Below are positions 16,041 to 24,045 of a stretch of 64,000 nt of DNA, one piece after another. Source of the DNA: Oscillospiraceae bacterium (GTDB lineage Bacteria > Bacillota > Clostridia > Oscillospirales > Oscillospiraceae); assembly GCA_009787625.1 (NCBI GenBank), contig WQSX01000002.1, positions 124,001 to 188,000 of the forward strand, given 5' to 3'. Both the position numbers and the translations under genes were made by a program. The notes beneath the pieces are model-generated. The model saw only the letters and a program-made list of their open reading frames with translations, ran no database searches and was not told the origin of the DNA. Each line of letters starts with the position of its first letter. The stretch's first letter is position 1.

Positions 16041-18857
16041 ATGTCCTCTGATTACAACTCAACAATCCTACTTCCAAAAACAGAGTTCTCAATGCGAGCC
16101 GGACTTCCAAACAAGGAGCCTAAGTTGCTCGAAACATTCTATGAGAATAAAATCTACGAAAAACTAATGAAAAAAAACGAGGGGAAACCCTCGTATATTC
16201 TGCATGACGGACCGCCGTTTTCAAATGGAGACATCCACATAGGCACAGCGATGAATAAAACACTTAAGGACATCATAGTGCGCTATAAAAACATGGCAGG
16301 TTATCATTCTCCATACACCCCCGGCTGGGACAACCACGGAATGCCAATCGAAAGCGCAATTATAAAGAAAAACAAACTCGACAGAAAAAAAATGTCAATA
16401 CCTGAGTTTAGAAATGCCTGCGGAGCTTTTGCCTCAGACTATGTAGACAGGCAACGCGAGCAATTTAAGCGTCTCGGTGTAATTGGCGATTGGGAAAATC
16501 CCTACCTGACAATGGCGCCGTCATTTGAGGCAGAAGAAGTCCGTGTATTTGGAAAAATGTATGAAAAGGGGTACATATACAAGGGCTTAAAGCCTGTTTA
16601 TTGGTGCCCTAACGACGAGACGGCACTTGCAGAGGCAGAGATTGAATATGCAGACGCCCCCTGTAAGCCGATATATGTAAAGTTCAAAATAACCGACCCC
16701 AAAGGAGTTTTAGATGGCGTAGAAAATGCCGATAACGCATATGTTCTAATTTGGACGACAACAGCGTGGACACTACCCGGCAATGTGGCGATAAGCATGG
16801 GACCAAAAATTGAATACTCACTGTGCAGAGTTGGAGATGAAGTTCTTGTTTTAGCCACAGACTTAGCAGAAACTGTCTTTGAAAAAACAGGCGTAAAAGA
16901 CTATACGGTTTTGAAAAAACTACCCGGAAGCGCATTTGAACGAGTGGAGACAAAGCACCCGTTTTACGATAGAGTTTCTCTGGTGATTCTTGGCGACCAC
17001 GTTACAGTCGATGCAGGAACCGGAGCGGTTCACACAGCCCCCGGCCACGGTGTGGACGACTTCAATGTCTGTCGTCAATACAAAGAATTGCCGATGTTCA
17101 CTCCGGTCAACTCCCGCGGAGTTATGACAGAAGAGGCACTGCAATACGAGGGGCATCACTACTCAAAAGTTATAGATGTTATCATAGATGACCTGAGAGC
17201 AAGTGGAGCACTCTTTGCCGAGGAAGAGATAACCCACTCATATCCACATTGTTGGAGATGCAAAAAGCCCATAATTTTCCGTGCAACGGAGCAGTGGTTC
17301 GCATCGGTTGACGCGATGAAAGAAACCGCAATCAATGCATGTGAAGAAATAGAATGGCTGCCTAAATGGGGTAAGGATCGCATGATACAAATGCTCGCAG
17401 AGCGCAGTGATTGGTGCATATCCCGCCAGCGTCACTGGGGACTGCCTATTCCTGTTTTCTATTGTGAAAAATGCAACAAGCCCATTTGCACACCTGAGAC
17501 GATAGACGCAGTAGCAAAGCTGTTTGGTGAAAAAGGCTCAAACACATGGTATGAGATGGAGCCGAAAGAACTTTTGCCGAGCGGGTTTAATTGTCCACAC
17601 TGCTCCTCAACCACATTTAGCAAGGGCTCAGACACGCTTGATTGTTGGTTTGACTCAGGCTCCACCCACGCAGGAGTTCTCACAAGCGGTGTATTTAATG
17701 GTCTCAAATTCCCGTCAGACCTCTACATAGAGGGCAATGACCAATATCGAGGATGGTTTCAATCCGCCATGCTCACAAGTATAGCGGCAAATGGAGTTGC
17801 ACCATATAAAAGAGTAATAACGCACGGTTGGACTGTTGACGGCGAAGGTAAGGCAATGCACAAATCGCTCGGAAACGCAGTTGCACCCGATGAAATAATC
17901 AAAGACAGCGGAGCAGACCTGCTTAGGCTCTGGGTTGCTTCATCAGACTACAAAGTTGACACCCGTGTTTCCAAAAACATTATCAAGCAACTCTCAGACA
18001 TATATCTCAAAATCCGCAACACAGCAAGATTCATACTCGGAAATCTCGGTGATTTTGACACGAACAACCTAGTGCCCGCAGAGCAAATGCCTGAGTTAGA
18101 CCGCTGGGCGCTCTCCACACTAAGCAAGTTAACCGAATCTGTTATGGCAGCATACGACCGCTACGAATACCACACAATATACCATGCAATCCACAATTTT
18201 TGTACGGTCGATATGTCGAATTTTTACCTTGACATCATCAAAGACAGATTGTACTGTGATGAAAAAGACGGACTCTCACGTCGAAGCGCACAGACAACAA
18301 TATACCTAATCCTTGATGCCGTGGTGCGTATGCTCACACCGATTCTTGCTTTCACCGTGGAAGAAATTTGGACGTACATGCCGCACCGTGAGGGAGTAGA
18401 CACTGAGAGCGCACTTCTCAATCCAATGCCTCAGCCTACGCCCGGTCTCAGGTTTTCATCTGAACTCGAAGAGCGTTGGAATAAACTGATAAAGCTGAGA
18501 AATGACGTAAACAAGGCACTCGAAATCGCAAGAAACGAAGAAACCGACCAAGATAAAAAAATAGGAAAATCACTCGTAGCAGAAGTGGAGATATTCTTCA
18601 CAGACGAGGCAAAAAAAGAGTTTAAAGCAATAGCGGACTTAGAGCTACACGATTTGTTCATCGTGTCAGCAGTAAAAATAAGTGAAGGCAAAGGCGAAGG
18701 TCACGATTCAACCGAATTTTCCGGAGCGACCATCAAAGTCAAGTTGAGTGAAGCACCCGAATGCTCCCGCTGTTGGAAGCGTGACGAAAAAGTCGGAACA
18801 TTAGCCGACCACCCAACCCTATGCCCCCGCTGCCACGACGTAATTAAAAAAATGTAG
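16041..18857 (+). CDS. ileS: Isoleucyl-tRNA synthetase
   Basis: This class I synthetase of 938 residues charges tRNA-Ile. The HIGH motif appears as NGDIHIGTAMNK, the KMSKS motif as KAMHKSLGN, and the editing domain has TTTAWTLPGN and HTAPGHGVDDF. The C-terminal zinc site is CSRCW...LCPRC. The start ATG follows GAAAGGATAG. The stop codon TAG is the first part of a type B dispersed repeat. No T-box leader was recognised upstream. Confidence 0.97.
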   Translation: MSSDYNSTILLPKTEFSMRAGLPNKEPKLLETFYENKIYEKLMKKNEGKPSYILHDGPPFSNGDIHIGTAMNKTLKDIIVRYKNMAGYHSPYTPGWDNHGMPIESAIIKKNKLDRKKMSIPEFRNACGAFASDYVDRQREQFKRLGVIGDWENPYLTMAPSFEAEEVRVFGKMYEKGYIYKGLKPVYWCPNDETALAEAEIEYADAPCKPIYVKFKITDPKGVLDGVENADNAYVLIWTTTAWTLPGNVAISMGPKIEYSLCRVGDEVLVLATDLAETVFEKTGVKDYTVLKKLPGSAFERVETKHPFYDRVSLVILGDHVTVDAGTGAVHTAPGHGVDDFNVCRQYKELPMFTPVNSRGVMTEEALQYEGHHYSKVIDVIIDDLRASGALFAEEEITHSYPHCWRCKKPIIFRATEQWFASVDAMKETAINACEEIEWLPKWGKDRMIQMLAERSDWCISRQRHWGLPIPVFYCEKCNKPICTPETIDAVAKLFGEKGSNTWYEMEPKELLPSGFNCPHCSSTTFSKGSDTLDCWFDSGSTHAGVLTSGVFNGLKFPSDLYIEGNDQYRGWFQSAMLTSIAANGVAPYKRVITHGWTVDGEGKAMHKSLGNAVAPDEIIKDSGADLLRLWVASSDYKVDTRVSKNIIKQLSDIYLKIRNTARFILGNLGDFDTNNLVPAEQMPELDRWALSTLSKLTESVMAAYDRYEYHTIYHAIHNFCTVDMSNFYLDIIKDRLYCDEKDGLSRRSAQTTIYLILDAVVRMLTPILAFTVEEIWTYMPHREGVDTESALLNPMPQPTPGLRFSSELEERWNKLIKLRNDVNKALEIARNEETDQDKKIGKSLVAEVEIFFTDEAKKEFKAIADLELHDLFIVSAVKISEGKGEGHDSTEFSGATIKVKLSEAPECSRCWKRDEKVGTLADHPTLCPRCHDVIKKM

Positions 18858-18880
18858 GGGCGATTATCTAATCGCCCGCC
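18854..18880. repeat. Type B repeat carrying the ileS stop codon
   Basis: GTAGGGGCGATTATCTAATC followed by GCCCGCC. The TAG of its GTAGGGG start is the ileS stop (18855-18857). Confidence 0.8.
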
Positions 18881-18903
18881 AATACCGTAAACGAACCAAC
18901 AAT

Positions 18904-18931
18904 GTAGGGGCGACCGTCCCCGGTCGCCCGC
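18904..18931. repeat. Second type B repeat before lspA
   Basis: This copy is identical over its length to the one at 4931-4958. Two copies in tandem occupy the ileS-lspA gap. Confidence 0.85.
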
Positions 18932-18973
18932 TCATACCGATTCCACCGCACCTACATGAAAGGAACCATATTC

Positions 18974-19996
18974 ATGCTAATATTTGTATTTTCTGCGCTA
19001 ATCGTTGTGCTGGACCAGTTCATAAAACACTATATAGTGAGAACGCTTGAGATCGGCGAAAGAGGTCCCGAAATAATTCCGGGCATACTCGGCTTGACCA
19101 GGTGGGAAAACGACGGGGCAATGCTTAATATCCTCTCAGGTCAACAATGGTTACTTGCAGGAATTGCATTTGTTGTCTCCATTGCACTTGTTATGATATT
19201 ACTCAGATATAACGATGGGTTCTGGGGTTCTTTAGGGCTTGCCTCCGTTCTTGGCGGAGCAATCGGCAATCTGGTAGACAGAGTATTTAACGATGGCGCA
19301 GTAGTAGACATGTTCAGAACACTCTTCATAAGCTTTCCGATATTTAACATTGCCGATATATTCATAACTCTCGGATTTGCAACATTCCTTGTGCATTTTA
19401 TAGCCCTCTCAATTCGTGAAGCAAAGGGAGAAAAAGCGCATGTAGAGGGTGATGAATATGACGATGAGGAGTATTACGAGGAAAATTATGAAAATGACTA
19501 CAGTCAACAAGGTCAAAATCAAGGATATGATGAGTTTCCGGATACAGGCACAATAATCCCGCCACAGGCGCACCACCAAGCAGACGTAGCACAGGGAGCA
19601 TCATACCAGCAATATGGCACTCCGGATATGCAGCCGACAATCGCAGAGTACCCACCCAATGAAGTATACACACCACAGTCTCCGCAAGTAACTCAATCTT
19701 CAGAGCAACACTACGCCCCCACTCAGCCGCATTATGAGCCGGAGAATCAGCATATACCCAAAGAAAACTACCAAAGCCCTTATCAAAGTCCATATCAGCC
19801 AACCGAACATGCCTATACGCAAACTGACATGTCGCAGTCGGAAGAGCTAGATTCAACCACAGACGTAACACCGGACTTTAACTACACGTATGACGAGCTG
19901 GGCTTAGATTTAGATTTAGACATCGACTTCAGCAACGCAGAAGACTACGATGTAGACGCACTACTCAGAGAATACGGCATAGACGATGATGTATAA
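18974..19996 (+). CDS. lspA: Lipoprotein signal peptidase with long disordered C-terminal extension
   Basis: Residues 1-155 are a normal LspA: four membrane segments, with the two catalytic aspartates in GNLVDRVFNDGAVVDMF and FNIADIFITLGF. It cleaves signal peptides from prolipoproteins. A hydrophilic tail of about 185 residues follows, rich in D, E, Y, Q and P, ending in a very acidic LDLDLDIDF...GIDDDV segment. Typical LspA has only about 150-170 residues. GAAAGGA at 18960 is best spaced for the ATG at 18974 rather than the one at 18956. The frame overlaps rluD by 11 bases. Confidence 0.9.
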   Translation: MLIFVFSALIVVLDQFIKHYIVRTLEIGERGPEIIPGILGLTRWENDGAMLNILSGQQWLLAGIAFVVSIALVMILLRYNDGFWGSLGLASVLGGAIGNLVDRVFNDGAVVDMFRTLFISFPIFNIADIFITLGFATFLVHFIALSIREAKGEKAHVEGDEYDDEEYYEENYENDYSQQGQNQGYDEFPDTGTIIPPQAHHQADVAQGASYQQYGTPDMQPTIAEYPPNEVYTPQSPQVTQSSEQHYAPTQPHYEPENQHIPKENYQSPYQSPYQPTEHAYTQTDMSQSEELDSTTDVTPDFNYTYDELGLDLDLDIDFSNAEDYDVDALLREYGIDDDV

Positions 19997-20906
19997 AAAA
20001 GAAACCATTATATGCGATAAAGGCGGGGAAAGATTAGATGTCTACCTCGCCTCTAAACTATCCCTGCTCACAAGAAATATGGTACAAAAATTAACCGCTG
20101 AGGACCGCATCAGTCTAAACGGTAAACCCATAAATAAAAATCACAGGACAGCAGAGGGTGAAGTCTACGAAATAGAGATACCCGAACCGGAAAGCACAGA
20201 CACAACTCCGCAGAAAATAGCCCTAAACATAATCTACGAAGACACCGATTTAATAGTGATAGACAAACCAAAGGGAATGGTCGTCCACCCGGCACCCGGA
20301 CACTCCGATGGCACGCTTGTTAATGCCCTGCTGCACCACTGCGGCGACAGCCTCTCAGGTATTGGCGGCACAAAACGCCCCGGCATAGTACACCGCATAG
20401 ACAAAGACACATCAGGACTGATAATAGTCGCGAAAAACGATAAATCACACATGTCGCTGGCTGCACAGCTTCAGGAGAGAACCCTGATAAGACAATATGA
20501 ATCAATAGTTTGCGGCATAATAAAAAATGATACAGGAAGCATAGACGCACCCATCGGCAGGCACCCAAAAGATAGAAAAAAACAGGCAGTCACGGACAAA
20601 AATTCAAGAAAAGCCTTGACCCATTATGAAGTGATAGAGCGCTACGCACGCCACACTCACATCAGGTGCCACCTCGAAACAGGGCGCACGCACCAAATAA
20701 GGGTACATCTCGCATACATGGGACACCCTGTTTTGGGTGATATGGTGTATGGCCGAAAAAAGCCGGAACTCGGACAAAGCACACAGTGCCTGCACGCAAG
20801 ATATTTGAGCTTTATTCATCCGGACTCAAGGGAAAAAGTCGAGTTAACCGCCGACCTGCCAAATTATTTCAAGGAAGTATTATGCAAACTCACGAACATT
20901 ACATGA
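19986..20906 (+). CDS. RluD/RluA-family ribosomal large-subunit pseudouridine synthase
   Basis: The 306-residue protein has an N-terminal S4 RNA-binding domain and the RluA catalytic motif HRIDKDTSGLI, whose aspartate is the nucleophile. GRTHQIRVHLAYMGHPVLGD completes the family pattern. lspA followed by an RluD-type gene is the classical Gram-positive order, which supports the RluD assignment; the exact target uridines cannot be told. ATG at 19986 or 19989 are equally possible. It overlaps lspA upstream and tadA downstream, indicating translational coupling. Confidence 0.9.
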   Translation: MMYKKETIICDKGGERLDVYLASKLSLLTRNMVQKLTAEDRISLNGKPINKNHRTAEGEVYEIEIPEPESTDTTPQKIALNIIYEDTDLIVIDKPKGMVVHPAPGHSDGTLVNALLHHCGDSLSGIGGTKRPGIVHRIDKDTSGLIIVAKNDKSHMSLAAQLQERTLIRQYESIVCGIIKNDTGSIDAPIGRHPKDRKKQAVTDKNSRKALTHYEVIERYARHTHIRCHLETGRTHQIRVHLAYMGHPVLGDMVYGRKKPELGQSTQCLHARYLSFIHPDSREKVELTADLPNYFKEVLCKLTNIT

Positions 20907-21331
20907 AAATAGCGATGAAGCTTGCCGAAGAAGCCGCCAAAGACGGTGAAACTCCGGTAGGCGCAGTTATAATTGATCAAAACGGTCAAGTGCTCGGCAC
21001 GGGCAGAAACCGCCGCGAAAAAGAAAACTCAGCGACAGCACACGCAGAAATAGAAGCCATAGAAGAAGTAGGCAAGCAGCTAAAAGACTGGCGACTAAGC
21101 GGCTTTACAATATATGTGACGCTTGAACCCTGCCCCATGTGTGCAGGCGCAATAATAATGTCCAGAATGAATAGCCTATACTACGGCGCAAAAGACGAAC
21201 TAACAGGCTCCTGCGGCAGCGTGATAAACCTATTCATGGAACCATACGGCACAAAAACAAAAGTAACAGGTGGGATATTGGAAAAAGAATGCTCAGCTCT
21301 ATTAAAAGCCTTTTTCAAAAATCTGCGGTAA
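20882..21331 (+). CDS. tadA: tRNA-specific adenosine deaminase
   Basis: TadA converts the wobble adenosine of tRNA-Arg(ACG) to inosine. The 149-residue protein has the zinc motif HAE (AHAEIEAIEE) and PCPMCAG, and the typical tail SALLKAFF. The start ATGCAAACT follows AAGGA and lies inside the end of the preceding pseudouridine synthase gene; the frame open from 20786 has no ribosome site and is rejected. It is the last gene of the run that began at ileS. Confidence 0.93.
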   Translation: MQTHEHYMKIAMKLAEEAAKDGETPVGAVIIDQNGQVLGTGRNRREKENSATAHAEIEAIEEVGKQLKDWRLSGFTIYVTLEPCPMCAGAIIMSRMNSLYYGAKDELTGSCGSVINLFMEPYGTKTKVTGGILEKECSALLKAFFKNLR

Positions 21332-21337
21332 GACAAC

Positions 21338-21365
21338 AAGACACAGGGAACCGTCCCCCTGTCTT
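21338..21365. repeat. Type A repeat, terminator-like
   Basis: AAGACACAGGG and CCCTGTCTTG arms form a hairpin just after tadA. It could end the upstream operon. It is the inverse orientation of the mutL copies. Confidence 0.7.
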
Positions 21366-21386
21366 GTGCGGTAAGACAGATAAACC

Positions 21387-21414
21387 TTGAATTTCCCAAA
21401 AGATATGTTAAAAT
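21387..21414 (+). promoter_or_regulatory. Probable promoter of the receiver gene
   Basis: TTGAAT and TAAAAT are separated by 16 bp, 40 bp before the gene at 21455. Confidence 0.45.
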
Positions 21415-21454
21415 AGAATAATAAAACAATAAACTGCGAGATGGGAGAAAGCTT

Positions 21455-21889
21455 ATGTCGGAAGAAAAAAGTAAAATCCTTGTTGTGGATGACAGTGAAA
21501 TTAACATTGCAATACTCGAGGACATCCTTAAACATGATTATGAAGTGCATACGGGAAAAGACGGAGTTGAAGCAATAGAAAAAGCAAAAGCAATATTGCC
21601 GGATGTCATATTGCTTGATGTCATATTGCCTAAAATGGACGGGTTTGAAATAATCAAAGTCTTAAAAGACGATCCGGAGACAAGTGAAATCCCGGTTATA
21701 TTTATCACCTCACTGAGCGATGTCGAAGACGAGCGGAGAGGGCTGCTCCTTGGTGCGGACGACTACATTCAAAAGCCGTTTGACCCTGTAACCGTTAAAC
21801 TCAGAGTAGACATTCAGATGCGAATAGTCAGCCATCTACGGACAATAAGCTTGCTCAGTGATGAGATAGCATCTTGGATGGTAAATTAG
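21455..21889 (+). CDS. Single-domain response regulator
   Basis: The 144-residue protein is one receiver domain plus a short helix. It has the acidic pair in VVDDSE, the phosphoacceptor in LLDVIL, the switch threonine in FITS and the lysine in QKPF. No output domain is present. It resembles receiver domains of cyclic-di-GMP and CheY-like regulators, but neither its kinase nor target is adjacent. A role in chemotaxis is possible because chemotaxis genes lie in the window, but this is inference. GGGAGAAAG precedes the ATG. Confidence 0.85.
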   Translation: MSEEKSKILVVDDSEINIAILEDILKHDYEVHTGKDGVEAIEKAKAILPDVILLDVILPKMDGFEIIKVLKDDPETSEIPVIFITSLSDVEDERRGLLLGADDYIQKPFDPVTVKLRVDIQMRIVSHLRTISLLSDEIASWMVN

Positions 21890-21911
21890 CTTAAGATTTT
21901 GAGAGTTTTTA

Positions 21912-21964
21912 TACAAACAAAATTTATTATTTTGTTTGTATTTACTGCCACAATGTATTATACT
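21912..21964 (+). promoter_or_regulatory. Promoter of the moxR operon with upstream palindrome
   Basis: TTGTAT (21936-21941) and TATACT (21959-21964) are 17 bp apart. A perfect 11-bp inverted repeat, TACAAACAAAA/TTTTGTTTGTA (21912-21940), overlaps the -35 box. Confidence 0.55.
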
Positions 21965-21970
21965 GTTGTT

Positions 21971-22138
21971 TACGAAGTATCCACTATAAGAAAGTTTGGA
22001 GTGTTAGCGTGAAAATCACGCTAACGGGGGAATGTGCGATTTGCTCCCCCTGCGGGGAACCGCAAATGATGCACAAAAAATCCATGCCTTTTCGTGGATT
22101 GATTGCGTCTGAAGCACAGCGAAAGGAATGGATTTTAG
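21971..22138 (+). ncRNA. Structured 5' leader of the moxR operon
   Basis: About 168 nt lie between the inferred transcription start and the moxR ATG. It holds a 10-bp stem GTTAGCGTGA/TCACGCTAAC with a 3-nt loop, a second hairpin with ATTTGC/GCAAAT arms around a CCCC/GGGG core, and a third AATCCA/TGGATT stem near the ribosome site GAAAGGAATGG. I recognise no known riboswitch. Confidence 0.45.
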
Positions 22139-23089
22139 ATGGAACAAGGCAATAAAGGAAATGTTGTCGGGCGGCGCATACTAAACAGCGTTATGAATGC
22201 CGTAGTCGGGAAAGAACAAATAGTCTTGCGAGTGCTCCTTGCAATACTTGCACGAGGGCACATACTCATTGAGGACATACCCGGAGTTGGTAAAACAACG
22301 CTTGCGATTGCATTTTCAAGAGCACTGAATCTTGAGTATAACAGAGTGCAGTTTACACCGGACGTGCTCCCCTCAGATGTCACAGGATTTTCAATCATCA
22401 ACAAAGACACCGGCACTATGGAGTACACTCCGGGAGCGGTTCTGTGTAATCTATTCTTGGCCGACGAGCTAAACAGGGCTACAAGTCGCACACAGTCTGC
22501 ACTGCTTGAAGCCATGGAAGAGGGGCAAGTCACTGTCGACGGACAGTCACACGAAATCCCAAAACCATTCATTGTAATAGCCACGCAAAATCCTGTTGGC
22601 GCAGCAGGCACACAGCTTTTGCCCGACTCGCAAATGGACAGATTCATGGTGCGTTTGTCCTTGGGCTATCCCGGAGCCTCAGACGAGCTATCACTGCTAC
22701 AGCGCAAACAGGGCAAAATTATGCTCGACATGGTTGAGCCTATTGTCACAAGTGACCAGCTCGGACATATGTGTAACGAGGTAGACAACGTACACATCGA
22801 CCCATCAATACTTGAATACATAGTCACCCTCATAGGCAAAACAAGAGACAACCCCGACATCATCTTAGGCGCAAGCCCCAGAGCAACTATCGCCATGGCG
22901 AGCATCACAAAAGCCGCGGCATATCTGCAAGGGCGCGACTATGTAGTTCCTGGCGACATAAGCCCGCTGTTTGTTGACACATTAGCTCACAGATTAGTGC
23001 TGCGTCCGGGTGCAGAGCACGAAAACCTCACTGCAGAAAAGATACTCTCAAAAGTGCTAAAAAGCGTTCAACCGCCGCGTATCGGGTAA
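22139..23089 (+). CDS. MoxR-family AAA+ ATPase
   Basis: The 316-residue protein has Walker A GVGKTTLAIAF, Walker B FLADELNRA, sensor 1 ATQNP and LPDSQMDRFMVRL, all usual for MoxR. MoxR ATPases act as chaperones in maturing protein complexes, generally with partners encoded next to them. Here a DUF58 protein and a transglutaminase membrane protein follow at once, the standard three-gene set. The true substrate is unknown. Confidence 0.92.
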   Translation: MEQGNKGNVVGRRILNSVMNAVVGKEQIVLRVLLAILARGHILIEDIPGVGKTTLAIAFSRALNLEYNRVQFTPDVLPSDVTGFSIINKDTGTMEYTPGAVLCNLFLADELNRATSRTQSALLEAMEEGQVTVDGQSHEIPKPFIVIATQNPVGAAGTQLLPDSQMDRFMVRLSLGYPGASDELSLLQRKQGKIMLDMVEPIVTSDQLGHMCNEVDNVHIDPSILEYIVTLIGKTRDNPDIILGASPRATIAMASITKAAAYLQGRDYVVPGDISPLFVDTLAHRLVLRPGAEHENLTAEKILSKVLKSVQPPRIG

Positions 23090-23094
23090 TTGGC

Positions 23095-24033
23095 ATGAAA
23101 ATAAGGCGGATAATTTACATACTCACACTGATATTAGTATTTTTCTTTTACATACTATATCCGCCATGGTTGTCATGGTATCTGTTTGTGATGATGCTGC
23201 TACTGCCTGTTTTCGATTTACTCATAAGCCTGCCCGGAATGCTCTCAAAGACCATTTTAATGTCAGCACCCCCTGTACTCGAAGAAAACTCAGAAGGCTC
23301 ACTAATGGTCACGGTTATCCACCTCAAATCATTTCCAATCAGATGCGTAGGGCTAAAACTCCACATAATTCACGACGATTTTGACATGAAAACCACAATA
23401 TATTGCTCCGCAGGACCCGACGACCGCACGGAAATGCCAATTGACACCTCAAAAACAGGGCTGACAGTCCTTAAACTCTCAAGACTCACAGCAATAAGCC
23501 TACTCGGCTTGTTTTCGATAAAAATCAACAACAACAGCAGAGCAAAAGTGCTCATATGGCCACCGGAAGAGCGGCCCACAAACTCAGTAGCACTTCCGAG
23601 AGGGCTTGCATTGCAGCCAAAACCCGGAGGGGGATTTTCCGAAGAGCACGACATGCGAGAATATCGGGTGGGAGATTCAGTCAAAAGTGTCCACTGGAAA
23701 ATCTCGGCAAAGCTCGATGAACTGATAGTCCGCGAGCCGCTGGTGCCACCAAATCACAGCAGACTTATACACATAGAAAAATGGGAAACTCAGCCTCAAA
23801 GAGACTTAATACTGGGGCGTTTGCGCTATATTTGCAATTATCTTCTCGATCGAGAAATGCCGTTTTATGTAAAATATGCAGATAAAGACAGCATAGCAGA
23901 AGTAAAGAGTGAGGGCGATTTATCAAAATTTTTGCTGAATATTTTGGATGAAGAGTCAAAAGAAATAATATATGCACATAATCTCCCAAAACGATACGGA
24001 TGGGTATACCGCATTGACGCCGATGAAACTTAG
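23095..24033 (+). CDS. DUF58 domain protein
   Basis: The 312-residue protein has two N-terminal membrane helices (about residues 5-45), a beta-rich middle part and the DUF58 signature REYRVGDSVKSVHWKISAK near residue 200. DUF58 proteins always travel with MoxR ATPases; their role is not established. It starts 5 bases after moxR with a weak ribosome site, suggesting translational coupling. Confidence 0.88.
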   Translation: MKIRRIIYILTLILVFFFYILYPPWLSWYLFVMMLLLPVFDLLISLPGMLSKTILMSAPPVLEENSEGSLMVTVIHLKSFPIRCVGLKLHIIHDDFDMKTTIYCSAGPDDRTEMPIDTSKTGLTVLKLSRLTAISLLGLFSIKINNNSRAKVLIWPPEERPTNSVALPRGLALQPKPGGGFSEEHDMREYRVGDSVKSVHWKISAKLDELIVREPLVPPNHSRLIHIEKWETQPQRDLILGRLRYICNYLLDREMPFYVKYADKDSIAEVKSEGDLSKFLLNILDEESKEIIYAHNLPKRYGWVYRIDADET

Positions 24034-24045
24034 CAGGAAAAACAC

